Under the pieces are notes generated by a model, which did not search any database, had not been told where the DNA came from, and worked only from the letters and a program-made list of their open reading frames with translations. A DNA stretch of 64,000 nt from JAJXWB01 sp046349215 (lineage in GTDB: Bacteria > Pseudomonadota > Alphaproteobacteria > Rhizobiales > Beijerinckiaceae), in assembly GCA_046349215.1 (NCBI GenBank), contig JAXMCV010000001.1, positions 682,001 through 746,000 on the forward strand. The letters run 5' to 3'. Positions within the stretch are counted from its first letter, which is position 1, and each line of letters opens with the position of its first letter. Positions 9,553 through 18,352 of the stretch are shown piece after piece. The position numbers were made by a program, and so were the translations under genes.

Positions 9553-11184
9553 ATGCAGGGACTGATGATGGACATGCCGCTGCTGCTCAGCGGCTTCATC
9601 AAATACGCGGCGGACTTTCACGGCGACGCCGAAGTCGTGGCGCGCGAGATCGAGGGCGACATCCATCGCTACACCTATGCGGAGGCGCATCCGCGCATCC
9701 AGCGCATGGCGCAGGCGCTGACCCGGCTCGGCATGAAGCAGGGCGACCGCGTCGGCACGCTCGCCTTCAACACGCATCGTCATTTCGAAATGTTCTATGC
9801 GGCGCCCGGCATGGGATATGTGCTGCATACGGTGAACCCACGCCTGTTCCCCGAACAGCTCATCTACATCATCAACCATGCCGAGGACCGGCTCCTGTTC
9901 ATCGACCGCGCCACGCTGCCGCTGGTCGAGGCCATCGCGCCTAAGCTCACGACGGTGGAGGCGTACGTCTTCATGTCGGCGCGCGACCGCATGCCTGACG
10001 TGAAGCTGCCGAAACCGGTTTACTGCTACGAGGACCTGCTGGCGGCGGAGAAGGCGGAGGGTTTCGAGTGGCCGATGTTCGACGAGAAGTCGGCCTCCAC
10101 CATCTGCTACACATCCGGCACGACAGGCAATCCGAAGGGCGTCGTCTATTCGCATCGCGCCGCCGTGCTGCAGGCGATGACCTGCTCGAGCTTCGAGTTT
10201 CTGCCGGGGCATCAGGAAGGCGTGCGCGAAGTCATGTTCCCCATGGCGCCGCTGTTTCACGGCAACGGCTGGAACATGCCGTTCACGGCGCCCTTCACCG
10301 GCTCCAAGCTGGTGCTGCCCGGCCGCAACTACGAACCAGACAAGCTCTACGAACTGATCGAGGGCGAAGGCGTCACGCTGTCGGCCGGCGTGCCGAGCTT
10401 CTGGCTGATCCTGCTCGACTGGCTGGCGCGCAACAACAAGAAGTTCTCGACGCTGCGGGTCACGCTGTCCTCAGGCTCGGCGCCGCCGCGCGCCATGGTC
10501 GCCAAACTCAAGAAGGAATACGGCGTCGATTACATCCAGGCCTGGGGCATGACGGAAGCGCTCGGCTGCTCGATGCCGAGCCTGCGTCCCAACTCCGACA
10601 AGCTCAGCGACGAAGAAAAGCTCGACCGCCGCATGGTCTCGGGCCGCATGTGCTTCGGCACCGACCTGCGCATCGTCGACGACGACGGCAAGGAACTGCC
10701 GCGCGACGGCAAGGCGGTCGGCCACTTGCGCGCGAGAGGGCCCTGGGTGGCGTCGGGCTACATGAAGCTGAACGAAGGTCTCGACAAGGACGGCTGGCTG
10801 ATTACGGGCGACATGGCTGTGATCGACCCGCTTGGACACGTCACGCTGACCGACCGCTCCAAGGACGTGATCAAGTCGGGCGGCGAATGGATTTCGTCGA
10901 TCCAGCTCGAGGATTGCGCATTGTCGCATCCGGAGGTGCTGCAGGCCGCCGTCATCGCCATCAACCACGAAAAATGGCAGGAGCGTCCCCTGTTGCTCGT
11001 CGTGCGCAAGCAGGGATCGACGCTCGACGGCAAGACGCTGCTCGAGCACATGCGACCGCGGATCGCCAGCTGGTGGATGCCGGACGCGGTCGAATTCCTG
11101 GACGAATTCCCGATGACCGGAACCGGCAAGGTGCAGAAAATGGCGCTCCGCGAGAAATTCCGGGAATACAAAATCCCGGCCTGA
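9553..11184 (+). CDS. Medium/long-chain acyl-CoA ligase (ANL superfamily)
   Basis: 543 residues from the ATG at 9553 (GGGAGGATGCG upstream). Adenylate-forming motifs are complete: TICYTSGTTGNPKGVVYSHR (about residue 180), AWGMTE, GWLITGD and DRSKDVIKSGGEWIS, and the catalytic Lys near the end in GTGKVQK. It activates a carboxylic acid with ATP to the acyl-AMP and then to the CoA thioester. The overall sequence is closest to AlkK/DmdB-type fatty acyl or methylmercaptopropionate ligases. The exact acid cannot be read from sequence. Confidence 0.92.
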   Translation: MQGLMMDMPLLLSGFIKYAADFHGDAEVVAREIEGDIHRYTYAEAHPRIQRMAQALTRLGMKQGDRVGTLAFNTHRHFEMFYAAPGMGYVLHTVNPRLFPEQLIYIINHAEDRLLFIDRATLPLVEAIAPKLTTVEAYVFMSARDRMPDVKLPKPVYCYEDLLAAEKAEGFEWPMFDEKSASTICYTSGTTGNPKGVVYSHRAAVLQAMTCSSFEFLPGHQEGVREVMFPMAPLFHGNGWNMPFTAPFTGSKLVLPGRNYEPDKLYELIEGEGVTLSAGVPSFWLILLDWLARNNKKFSTLRVTLSSGSAPPRAMVAKLKKEYGVDYIQAWGMTEALGCSMPSLRPNSDKLSDEEKLDRRMVSGRMCFGTDLRIVDDDGKELPRDGKAVGHLRARGPWVASGYMKLNEGLDKDGWLITGDMAVIDPLGHVTLTDRSKDVIKSGGEWISSIQLEDCALSHPEVLQAAVIAINHEKWQERPLLLVVRKQGSTLDGKTLLEHMRPRIASWWMPDAVEFLDEFPMTGTGKVQKMALREKFREYKIPA

Positions 11185-11366
11185 CCGGACGGCGCCCCCG
11201 AAATTGGGGGGCGACATGTGGCCTGCGCGACACGGGGCGGCCCGAATGGGCCGTCCGCGGCCCATGCGGCATTGCAACGCAGGCTCGCCGCGGCGACACT
11301 GAGTCCGGAATCGGCCGGGGTTTAGACCACCGATCCGCAAGACACCTGTTAGCCAAGGAAAACATA

Positions 11367-11966
11367 ATGAAGCGCCATTTCATCGCCATGGCCTTCGGCG
11401 TTCTGGGCGTCGCCGCAGCGGCGACCGCCATCGCCGCGCCGGGCGTCGAATACGATCCGCTGACCCACCAGCCGCTCGTCCAGAACCCGAACACCTTCGG
11501 CGCCGACGGCCGTCCGCTGGCGACCGCCATTCCGCGCGAAACCGTCTATTTTTCTGGCAATTACGCGCCTGGCACGATCGTCATCTCGACGGCCGAGCGC
11601 CGCCTCTACTACGTGCTGCCGGGCGGGCAGGCCGTGAAATACGGCGTCGGCGTCGGCCGCCCCGGTTTCGAATGGTCGGGCACCAAGACCGTCGCCATGA
11701 AGCGCGAATGGCCGGATTGGACCCCGCCGGCCCAGATGCTGCGTCGCCGTCCCGACCTGCCGCGCCACATGGCCGGCGGCCCCGACAACCCGCTCGGCGC
11801 CCGCGCCATGTATCTGGGCGGCACTCTCTACCGCATCCATGGCTCGAACGAGCCGGAGACGATCGGCCAGGCGGTATCGTCTGGCTGCATCCGCATGACC
11901 AACGAGGACGTGGTCGACCTCTACGAACGCGTCCGCGTCGGCACCAAGGTCGTCGTGATGCGCTGA
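11367..11966 (+). CDS. L,D-transpeptidase (ErfK/YbiS/YcfS/YnhG)
   Basis: 199 residues, signal peptide about 1-24. The YkuD domain covers about residues 70-199, with the catalytic signature RIHG (His158) and SSGCIRM (Cys174). It cross-links or anchors peptidoglycan via meso-diaminopimelate stem peptides, or attaches proteins, in the periplasm. A strong intrinsic terminator follows 25 bp after the stop, so it is the end of a transcription unit and probably a monocistron. Confidence 0.95.
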   Translation: MKRHFIAMAFGVLGVAAAATAIAAPGVEYDPLTHQPLVQNPNTFGADGRPLATAIPRETVYFSGNYAPGTIVISTAERRLYYVLPGGQAVKYGVGVGRPGFEWSGTKTVAMKREWPDWTPPAQMLRRRPDLPRHMAGGPDNPLGARAMYLGGTLYRIHGSNEPETIGQAVSSGCIRMTNEDVVDLYERVRVGTKVVVMR

Positions 11967-11991
11967 GGCGCAGCCTCCGCAATATGCAGAA

Positions 11992-12018
11992 GGCCGGGCG
12001 ATTGCCCGGCCCTTTTTC
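11992..12018 (+). terminator. Intrinsic terminator after the L,D-transpeptidase gene
   Basis: An 8-bp GC stem (GGCCGGGC / GCCCGGCC) with a 4-base loop is followed by CTTTTTCTTT. It sits between the transpeptidase stop and the convergent DUF971 gene. Confidence 0.85.
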
Positions 12019-12041
12019 TTTGTCCGCAGGCTCGGCCGGGC

Positions 12042-12395
12042 CTAGCGGGTCAGGCCCTTGGCCGCCAGCGCCTGCAGGTACGCCGCCCATTTGGCTTCGT
12101 AGTCCCGGCCGAGTTCGGCCAGATAGCCCCACGAGAAGATGCCCGTATTGTGCCCGTCGTCGAAATCGAGGCGGACGGCGTAATTGCCGACCGGCGAAAT
12201 CTCGACGATCCGCACGTTTTTCTTGCCGCCGACCGTCTGGCGCTCTGAGGGGCTATGGCCCTGCACCTCGGCGCTCGGGCTCTCGACCCTGAGATATTCG
12301 GCGGAAAGGTCGTAATGCGACGCATCATCGAACTGGATGGTCAGCCGCGTTCCGTTCTCATGCAGCCGCAATTCGCTCGGCCAGGCTTCAGCCAT
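12042..12395 (-). CDS. DUF971 (GBBH-like N-terminal domain) protein
   Basis: 117 residues from the ATG at 12395. A single small beta domain with WPSELRLHENGTRLTIQFDD, YDLSAEYLRVESPSAEVQGH and a C-terminal FDDGHNTGIFSWGYLAELG. This matches the DUF971 family, which is the stand-alone form of the N-terminal domain of gamma-butyrobetaine hydroxylase. In other bacteria DUF971 proteins lie near mrp or moa/FeS genes. Here it is divergent from moaA, about 90 bp apart, which is consistent with a link to iron-sulfur or molybdenum-cofactor proteins. Function unproven. Confidence 0.85.
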   Translation of the reverse strand: MAEAWPSELRLHENGTRLTIQFDDASHYDLSAEYLRVESPSAEVQGHSPSERQTVGGKKNVRIVEISPVGNYAVRLDFDDGHNTGIFSWGYLAELGRDYEAKWAAYLQALAAKGLTR

Positions 12396-12484
12396 TGCCC
12401 TTCTCCCCTGCGGGCGCGCTGTTTTCCTTCCGCCCGGCGTCGCGACGCTTATATTGTGTCCAGCGGGAGGATATAAGGGCGCCC

Positions 12485-13516
12485 ATGAATATTGCCGCCG
12501 ATACGCGCGCAAATGCCGCGCCTGCGCTCATAGACCCGTTCGGACGGGCGATCACCTACGTGCGCGTGTCCGTTACCGACCGCTGCGATTTCCGCTGCGT
12601 CTATTGCATGTCGGAGGAGATGACCTTCCTGCCGAAGCGCGACCTGCTGACGCTCGAGGAACTCGACCGGCTCTGCTCGGCCTTCGTGGCGCGCGGCACG
12701 CGCAAGCTGCGCATCACCGGCGGCGAGCCTTTGGTCCGCCGCGACATCATGAAGCTGTTCCGCGGCCTGTCGCGCCATCTGTCGAGCGGCGCGCTGCAGG
12801 AACTGACGCTGACCACCAACGGTTCGCTGCTGTCGAAATACGCGGGCGAGCTCGCCGATTGCGGCGTGAAGCGCATCAACGTCTCGATCGACACGCTGGA
12901 CCCGACGAAATTCAAGCTCATCACGCGGCGCGGCGATCTCGACGTCGTGCTGAAGGGGCTGGACGCCGCGCAGCAGGCCGGCATCGCCATCAAGCTGAAC
13001 GCGGTAGCGCTGAAAGGCGTCAACGAGGACGAGGTCTTCGACCTCGTGCGCTTCGCCCATGGGCGCGGCATGGACATGACCTTCATCGAGGTCATGCCCC
13101 TCGGCGAAGTCGAACGCGAGCGCTTCGACCAGTACTGGCCGCTCGACCAGGTGCGCGCCCGCCTGTCCGAACGTTTCACGCTGGAGCCGACGACCTATTC
13201 GACCGGCGGCCCCGCCCGCTACTTCACCTCACGCGAGACCGGGGGGAGGATCGGCTTCATCACGCCGATGACCCACAATTTCTGCGAGAGCTGCAATCGC
13301 GTGCGCGTGACCTGCACGGGCACGCTCTACATGTGCCTCGGCCAGGAGGACGCCGCCGATCTCCGCGCGCCCCTGCGCGCCTCGCCGACCGACGAGGCGC
13401 TGCACCAAGCCATCGCGGCCGCCATCGCCCGAAAGCCGAAGGGTCATGATTTCATCATCGACCGCGGCACGAACCGGCCTGCGGTCGGCCGCCATATGAG
13501 CGTCACGGGCGGCTGA
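12485..13516 (+). CDS. moaA: GTP 3',8-cyclase (molybdenum cofactor step 1)
   Basis: 343 residues. Radical-SAM enzyme that, with MoaC, converts GTP to cyclic pyranopterin monophosphate. N-terminal 4Fe-4S motif CxxxCxxC at Cys34, Cys38, Cys41 (DRCDFRCVYCM), with GGEPL nearby. The C-terminal second cluster motif C-x2-C-x13-C is at Cys267, Cys270, Cys284. The protein ends in Gly-Gly, as required for MoaA activation in the family. The start is the ATG at 12485, which places the conserved FGRAITYVRVSVTDRC at the usual distance. No other moa genes are within the window. Confidence 0.97.
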   Translation: MNIAADTRANAAPALIDPFGRAITYVRVSVTDRCDFRCVYCMSEEMTFLPKRDLLTLEELDRLCSAFVARGTRKLRITGGEPLVRRDIMKLFRGLSRHLSSGALQELTLTTNGSLLSKYAGELADCGVKRINVSIDTLDPTKFKLITRRGDLDVVLKGLDAAQQAGIAIKLNAVALKGVNEDEVFDLVRFAHGRGMDMTFIEVMPLGEVERERFDQYWPLDQVRARLSERFTLEPTTYSTGGPARYFTSRETGGRIGFITPMTHNFCESCNRVRVTCTGTLYMCLGQEDAADLRAPLRASPTDEALHQAIAAAIARKPKGHDFIIDRGTNRPAVGRHMSVTGG

Positions 13517-13559
13517 GGCCGCTGGCGAGGCCACTTTCCCGATGCTATGAAGCTGGCCG

Positions 13560-13576
13560 GACCGGGAAACCCGGTC
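13560..13576. other. Short perfect hairpin between moaA and the binding-protein gene
   Basis: GACCGGG-AAA-CCCGGTC, a 7-bp stem with a 3-base loop and no T-run. It lies 44 bp after the moaA stop and 50 bp before the next start. It could be a weak terminator, an mRNA end-protecting hairpin or a 5' leader element. Confidence 0.4.
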
Positions 13577-13625
13577 ATGGCATTGGCTTTACGGCCTGCC
13601 CAACGGGCACAAGAGGGAAACGTTC

Positions 13626-14759
13626 ATGCTCGCCAGACGTCATTTCAGCCTGCTTGCCGCCGCCGCCTTCGGCGCGCTCAGCTTCGTGGGCGCCGCCCGC
13701 GCGGCCGACCCCATCACCATCGGCGCGGTCGAGATCCTGACCGGCCCCAACAACAAGTACGGTCTCGCCATCAAGAACGGCTTCGACCTCGCTCTGGACG
13801 AGGTGAACAAGGCCGGCGGCGTGCTCGGCCGTCCCCTCGCCATCGCCTATGAAGACTCGGCCGGTAACAAGGACCAGGCGATCAACGCCGTCCGCAAGCT
13901 GATCGGCTCCAACAACGTGCCGCTGATCCTGGGGCCGACGCTGTCGAACGAGATGTTCGCGGCCGGCCCCGTCGCCAACGAGCGCAAGGTGCCGATCGTC
14001 GGCACGTCGACCACCGCCAACGGCATCACGCAGATCGGCCCTTACGTGTTCCGTACTTCGCTTCCGGAAGCCGACGTCGTTCCCGTTACGCTCAAGACGG
14101 CCAAGGACAAGTTCGGCATCAAGAAGGTGGCGGTCATGTACGCCAACGACGACGCCTTCTCGAAGTCCGGCTATGACGTGATGAAGGCCGCGCTTGAGAA
14201 GCTCGGCATCGAGACGCTGACCACCGAGACCTTCGGCACCAAGGATTCAGACTTCTCCGCGCAGATGACCAAGGTGAAGTCGGTCAATCCCGACGCCATC
14301 GTCGTCTCGGCGCTGGTGGAGCCGGCGGCCGGCGTGCTGCTCGCCAAGAAGGCGCTCGGCATTCCCGCGAGCGTGCGCGTGATCGGCGGCAATGGCCTCA
14401 ACTCGCCGAAGATCGGCGAGATCGCCGGCGACGCCGCCGACGGCACCATCGTCGGTTCGCCGTGGTTCATCGGCAAGAACGATCCGGTCAACCAGAAGTT
14501 CGTCGCCGACTACAAGGCCAAGTACGGCTCCGAGCCCGACCAGTTCGCGGCGCAGGCCTACGACACGCTGTTCATCGTCGCCGAGGCGATCAAGGCGGCG
14601 GGCGCGGCCGATTCCGAGAAGATCAAGGACGCGCTCGGCAAGGTGAAGCGTTCGGGCGTGCTCGGCGCCTTCTCGTTCACGCCAGGTCGCGATCCTGCCG
14701 ACACGACCGGCGTCGTCGTCATCGAAATGAAGGGCGGCAAGTTCGGCCTGCTGCCCTGA
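13626..14759 (+). CDS. livK: Branched-chain amino acid-type ABC transporter, substrate-binding protein
   Basis: 377 residues. Signal peptide to about residue 28 (ARA^ADP). The Peripla_BP_6 fold starts with ITIGAVEILTGPNNKYG and has the typical GVLGRPLAIAYEDSAGNKDQA and LIGSNNVPLILGPTLS segments. It delivers a ligand to the adjacent LivHMGF complex. LivK-like proteins also bind amides, urea and aromatic acids, so amino-acid specificity is only the default assumption. First gene of a complete five-gene transporter, followed by a repeat element before livH. Confidence 0.93.
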   Translation: MLARRHFSLLAAAAFGALSFVGAARAADPITIGAVEILTGPNNKYGLAIKNGFDLALDEVNKAGGVLGRPLAIAYEDSAGNKDQAINAVRKLIGSNNVPLILGPTLSNEMFAAGPVANERKVPIVGTSTTANGITQIGPYVFRTSLPEADVVPVTLKTAKDKFGIKKVAVMYANDDAFSKSGYDVMKAALEKLGIETLTTETFGTKDSDFSAQMTKVKSVNPDAIVVSALVEPAAGVLLAKKALGIPASVRVIGGNGLNSPKIGEIAGDAADGTIVGSPWFIGKNDPVNQKFVADYKAKYGSEPDQFAAQAYDTLFIVAEAIKAAGAADSEKIKDALGKVKRSGVLGAFSFTPGRDPADTTGVVVIEMKGGKFGLLP

Positions 14760-14766
14760 TCCTGCT

Positions 14767-14840
14767 CGCGTCATTGCAAGCGCAGCGAAGCAATCCAGCC
14801 CCGGCCTTTCGAGGATGGATTGCTTCGTCGCTTCGGTGGA
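14767..14840. repeat. Degenerate dispersed palindromic (REP-like) element
   Basis: An imperfect inverted repeat: the left part reads GCGAAGCAATCCA (14785-14797) and the right part TGGATTGCTTCG (14816-14827). It is preceded by GTCATTGCAAGCGCA. This resembles the widespread alphaproteobacterial element that begins CGTCATTGCGAG and contains GAAGCAATCCAG. Its place between livK and livH could give mRNA-end protection of the abundant binding-protein message. Confidence 0.65.
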
Positions 14841-14904
14841 AATCGCTTTCGACGATTTCGCCTGAGCGCCTGGCAATGAACGCCTCTCCGGCGTAGTTCT
14901 CCCC

Positions 14905-15786
14905 ATGCTCGCGCAACAGCTTCTCAACGGAATACTTTCCGGCGCGGTCTATGCGCTGTTCGCGCTCGGCTTCACGCTCATGTTCGGCGTGCTGGGGGTC
15001 ATCAACCTCACCTACGGATTCTATTTCTCGACCGGCGCATTCATCGCGCTCTACGCGACGCGCCTGATGGACATGCCGATCTGGGCGGCCCTGCCCTTCG
15101 CCGCCGTCATGACAGGCCTCATCGCCATCGTGATCGACGAATTGCTGCTCGGGCCGTTGCGGCGAGCCAAGGCGCCGGAACTCGCGTCTCTCATGGTGAC
15201 GCTCGGCGCGACGCTGCTGCTCTATTCGCTGATGACGGCCTGGTTCACGACGGACATTCGCCGCTTTCCGCCTGCCGTCTTCAGCGGCGGCGCGTTCGAA
15301 ATCGCAGGCCTTCGCATAACGCTGTCGCAGATCCTGATCGTCGTGACAGTCGCGCTGATCGTCGGCGGCCTGGCTCTGCTGCTGCGCAAGACGAAGCTCG
15401 GGCTCGCTGTCCGCGCGCTCGCCGAAAATCCAGACGCCGCCCAGCTCATGGGCGTCAACGCGGCCGGCGTCGTGCATCTCGTCTCGTTCATCTCGGGCGC
15501 GCTCGGCGGCGCGGCGGGCGTGCTGATCGGCCTCAACTACAACGCCATCCAGCCCTACATGGGCGAGATGATGATGCTGAAGGGATTTGCCGTCATCATC
15601 GTCGGCGGACTCGGCGACATCAGGGGCGCGGTGCTCGCGGGCTTCGTGCTCGGCATTCTGGAAGCGCTGACCGCCGGCTATATAGCATCCTCGATGAAGG
15701 ACGCCGTCGGCTTCCTGCTTCTCGTGCTCACCCTCTGGTTCCGCCCCGTCGGCCTGTTCGGCCGCGTCGCCGCGAAGCGCGCCTGA
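14905..15786 (+). CDS. livH: Branched-chain amino acid-type ABC transporter permease LivH
   Basis: 293 residues, about eight TM helices. Opening MLAQQLLNGILSGAVYALFA and the block FGVLGVINLTYG are characteristic of LivH; RALAENPDAAQLMGVN is the cytoplasmic coupling region that contacts the ATPases. Stop and next start overlap (ATGA at 15783-15788 region), indicating coupled translation with livM. Confidence 0.94.
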   Translation: MLAQQLLNGILSGAVYALFALGFTLMFGVLGVINLTYGFYFSTGAFIALYATRLMDMPIWAALPFAAVMTGLIAIVIDELLLGPLRRAKAPELASLMVTLGATLLLYSLMTAWFTTDIRRFPPAVFSGGAFEIAGLRITLSQILIVVTVALIVGGLALLLRKTKLGLAVRALAENPDAAQLMGVNAAGVVHLVSFISGALGGAAGVLIGLNYNAIQPYMGEMMMLKGFAVIIVGGLGDIRGAVLAGFVLGILEALTAGYIASSMKDAVGFLLLVLTLWFRPVGLFGRVAAKRA

Positions 15787-16634
15787 TGCTGCACGCGCTC
15801 GACAATTTCCTGTTCACCTACCAGAGCCTCGTGCACGCGCTGGGCGTGAACGCGCTGCTGGCGCTCGCCATGTATGTCGTGCTGGCGGTCGGGCAACTTG
15901 CGCTCGGGCAGGCCGCCTTCATGGGAGTCGGCGCCTATGCCTCCGCGCTGCTCACCGTGAAATTCGGGGTTCCGTTTCCGCTGGCGCTGATCGCCTCGAT
16001 GGCCGCGCCTGCCCTGCTCGCCTATGTGATCGGCGCGCCGACCTTGCGCCTGTCGGGCGTCTATCTGGCGATCGCCACGATCGGCCTCGGCGAAGTGCTG
16101 CGTATCCTGTTCCTCAACTGGGAATATGCGGGCGGCGCGCTCGGTCTCAACGGCATTCCGGAACGCGCTGGCTTCGTCTGGATTTTCGGCACGCTGATCG
16201 TCGTGATGATCGGCTTCGTGTTCGTGGCGCGCTCGCGCGTCGGCCGCGCGATGGAAGCGATCCGCGCCGACGAGGCCGCGGCCGGCGTGATGGGCGTCAA
16301 CCTGCCGGGCTACAAGCTCGGCGCGCTGGTCGCTTCCGCAGCCATCGCCGGCCTCGCCGGCGCCTTCAACGCGCATGTCTCGTCCTTCATCGGACCAAAC
16401 GACTACGGCTTCGACCAGGCGGTGACGATCCTGTCCTTCGCCTTGCTCGGCGGCATCGGTTCGCCCTTCGGCCCCGTGCTCGGCGCGCTCGTGCTGACGG
16501 CGCTGCCGGAAGTGCTGCGGCCGCTGCACGATTACCGGCTCGTCATCGACGGCCTCATCATCGTCTGCGTCGTCATCTTCCTGCCGAACGGCATCCTGCC
16601 CTGGCGCATCCGTCGGATCGGAGCCAGCGCATGA
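15786..16634 (+). CDS. livM: Branched-chain amino acid-type ABC transporter permease LivM
   Basis: 282 residues, shorter than the E. coli LivM. Multi-spanning, with LAVGQLALGQAAFMGVGAY (LivM signature), a coupling loop MEAIRADEAAAGVMGVN and a C-terminal VVIFLPNGILP. Pairs with LivH. Overlaps livG by 4 bp. Confidence 0.94.
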   Translation: MLHALDNFLFTYQSLVHALGVNALLALAMYVVLAVGQLALGQAAFMGVGAYASALLTVKFGVPFPLALIASMAAPALLAYVIGAPTLRLSGVYLAIATIGLGEVLRILFLNWEYAGGALGLNGIPERAGFVWIFGTLIVVMIGFVFVARSRVGRAMEAIRADEAAAGVMGVNLPGYKLGALVASAAIAGLAGAFNAHVSSFIGPNDYGFDQAVTILSFALLGGIGSPFGPVLGALVLTALPEVLRPLHDYRLVIDGLIIVCVVIFLPNGILPWRIRRIGASA

Positions 16635-17422
16635 GCGGCCCGCTTCTCGACGTGCAGGACCTGACGGTGCGCTTCGGCGGCCTGACCGCGCTCTCCGGTG
16701 TCACCTTCCAGGTGACGCAGGGCGCGGTGCACGGTCTGATCGGCCCCAACGGCGCCGGCAAGACGACCGCCTTCAACCTGATTTCCGGCATGACGCCGCA
16801 GACGTCCGGTTCGGTGACGCTGGACGGCGCTGCGCTCGACGGCCTGCCGACATGGCGGCGCACGGCGCGTGGCCTTGCGCGCACCTTCCAGAACATCCGC
16901 ATGTTCCGCGAAATGAGCGCGCTCGAAAACGTCATGGCGGGCGCGCATCTGCGCACGCAGGAAAGCCTCGCCGCCATACTGTTCCGGTTTCCGAATTTTC
17001 GCGCGCAGGAAAAGCAGGCCGTCGAACAGGCGCGCGAGATTCTCGATTTCGTCGGCCTCGCCGATCAGGCGAACCGTCCCGGCGGCGACCTGCCCTACGG
17101 CGACCAGCGGCGGCTCGAGATCGCGCGTGCGCTCGCGACCGCGCCGCGCCTGCTGATGCTCGACGAGCCTGCGGCCGGCATGAACCCGTCCGAGAAGCAG
17201 GGATTGATCGACCTGATCGGCAAGCTGCGCGCGAGGGGCCTGACGTTGCTGCTGGTCGAGCACGACATGCACTTCGTGATGAAATTGTGCGACCGCATCA
17301 CGGTCCTGAATTTCGGCGCAAAGATCGCAGAAGGCGCGCCGGCCGAAGTGCGCGCCGATCCGACCGTCATCGAGGCCTATCTCGGCGCCAAGGTCGCGCG
17401 CAACCTGGAGGCGCGGGCATGA
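16631..17422 (+). CDS. livG: Branched-chain amino acid-type ABC transporter ATPase LivG
   Basis: 263 residues. Walker A GPNGAGKTT about residues 38-46, a Q-loop region within LARTFQNIRMF, Walker B LLMLDEPAAGM and switch His in LVEHDMHF. The LivG-type N-terminus (LLDVQDLTVRFGGLTAL) is clear. The signature block is unusual: DLPYGDQRRLEIARALA instead of LSYGQQ, but similar forms occur in LivG proteins. Overlaps livF by 4 bp. Confidence 0.94.
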   Translation: MSGPLLDVQDLTVRFGGLTALSGVTFQVTQGAVHGLIGPNGAGKTTAFNLISGMTPQTSGSVTLDGAALDGLPTWRRTARGLARTFQNIRMFREMSALENVMAGAHLRTQESLAAILFRFPNFRAQEKQAVEQAREILDFVGLADQANRPGGDLPYGDQRRLEIARALATAPRLLMLDEPAAGMNPSEKQGLIDLIGKLRARGLTLLLVEHDMHFVMKLCDRITVLNFGAKIAEGAPAEVRADPTVIEAYLGAKVARNLEARA

Positions 17423-18135
17423 GCGCCCCCTTGCTCGCCGTGCGCGGACTGACGCTCGGCTACGATCGAACCGACGCGGTGAAGGGTATCGATTTCGACG
17501 TGCGCCAGGGCGGCGTCGTCACGCTGATCGGCGCCAATGGCGCGGGCAAGACGACGACGATGCGCGGCGTATCGGGATTATTGAAGGCGCGCGCCGGCTC
17601 GATCCGTTTCGGCGACCACGAACTGACGAAGCTCGCCGCGCACAGGATCGCGCGGCTGGGTATCGTGCAGGCGCCGGAGGGGCGGCAGGTCTTCGCCGAA
17701 ATGACCATCGCGGAAAATCTCGCGATGGGCGCCTATCTGGAAGACGATGCTGCGGCCGTCGCCAAGCGACGCGACAATGTGCTGTCGCGCTTTCCTCGGC
17801 TCGGCGAACGCCTGTCGCAATCGGCGGGCCTGCTGTCCGGCGGCGAGCAGCAGATGCTGGCGATGGGCCGCGCGCTGATGGCCGATCCCAAGCTGCTGCT
17901 GCTCGACGAACCGTCGATGGGGCTCGCGCCGCTTTTCGTCGAGGAGATCTTCAACATCATCGCCGACCTCAAGCGCGAGGGCCGCACGATCCTGCTGGTC
18001 GAGCAGAACGCGCAGGCTGCGCTCGAGATCGCCGACTATGCCTATGTGCTGGAGAGCGGGCGCATCAAGCTGCACGGACCGGCGCAGGAGATCGCCGACA
18101 ATCCCGAAGTCGCGGCGGCCTATCTGGGCATGTGA
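17419..18135 (+). CDS. livF: Branched-chain amino acid-type ABC transporter ATPase LivF
   Basis: 238 residues from the ATG at 17419. Walker A GANGAGKTT, LivF-type QAPEGRQVFAEMTIAENL, signature LSGGEQQMLAMGRAL, Walker B LLLLDEPSMGL, H-loop replaced by Gln in LVEQNAQ as is normal for LivF. Ends the transporter operon; an AT-rich islet begins immediately downstream on the other strand. Confidence 0.94.
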   Translation: MSAPLLAVRGLTLGYDRTDAVKGIDFDVRQGGVVTLIGANGAGKTTTMRGVSGLLKARAGSIRFGDHELTKLAAHRIARLGIVQAPEGRQVFAEMTIAENLAMGAYLEDDAAAVAKRRDNVLSRFPRLGERLSQSAGLLSGGEQQMLAMGRALMADPKLLLLDEPSMGLAPLFVEEIFNIIADLKREGRTILLVEQNAQAALEIADYAYVLESGRIKLHGPAQEIADNPEVAAAYLGM

Positions 18136-18145
18136 GAGCGTTCCG

Positions 18146-18337
18146 CTACTTCTTCGGTTGTACGCCGCTGCCAGTCGTTGGAGGTGTTGGTCTCTGACCT
18201 CCTGGGGCAACGTGACCTACTTGACCAGAACTTGGTTTCGCTGGCGCCGGCTTGTGCCCTTTGTCCAAGGGTTGCGGCTTGTGGCCAAGCGGATTGGGTT
18301 TGTGCCCCTCATTGAGGCGCGTCGGTTTTTCAGACAT
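18146..18337 (-). CDS. Small Pro/Gly-rich protein with GHKP repeats (islet peptide 2)
   Basis: 63 residues, no signal peptide or TM, very basic. The N-terminal half has three GHKP units (EGHKPNPL, GHKPQPL, GHKPAP). The C-terminus is PTPPTTGSGVQPKK. The start ATG at 18337 has a good ribosome site (GGAG, 6 bases away), which supports a real gene despite low complexity. It lies 15 bp after a 58-residue gene whose N- and C-termini resemble it, so the two are paralogs. Likely disordered. Function unknown; the operon with a membrane protein suggests they act as partners, substrates or effectors of that protein. Confidence 0.65.
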   Translation of the reverse strand: MSEKPTRLNEGHKPNPLGHKPQPLDKGHKPAPAKPSSGQVGHVAPGGQRPTPPTTGSGVQPKK

Positions 18338-18352
18338 AGCTCGCTCCGAAGT

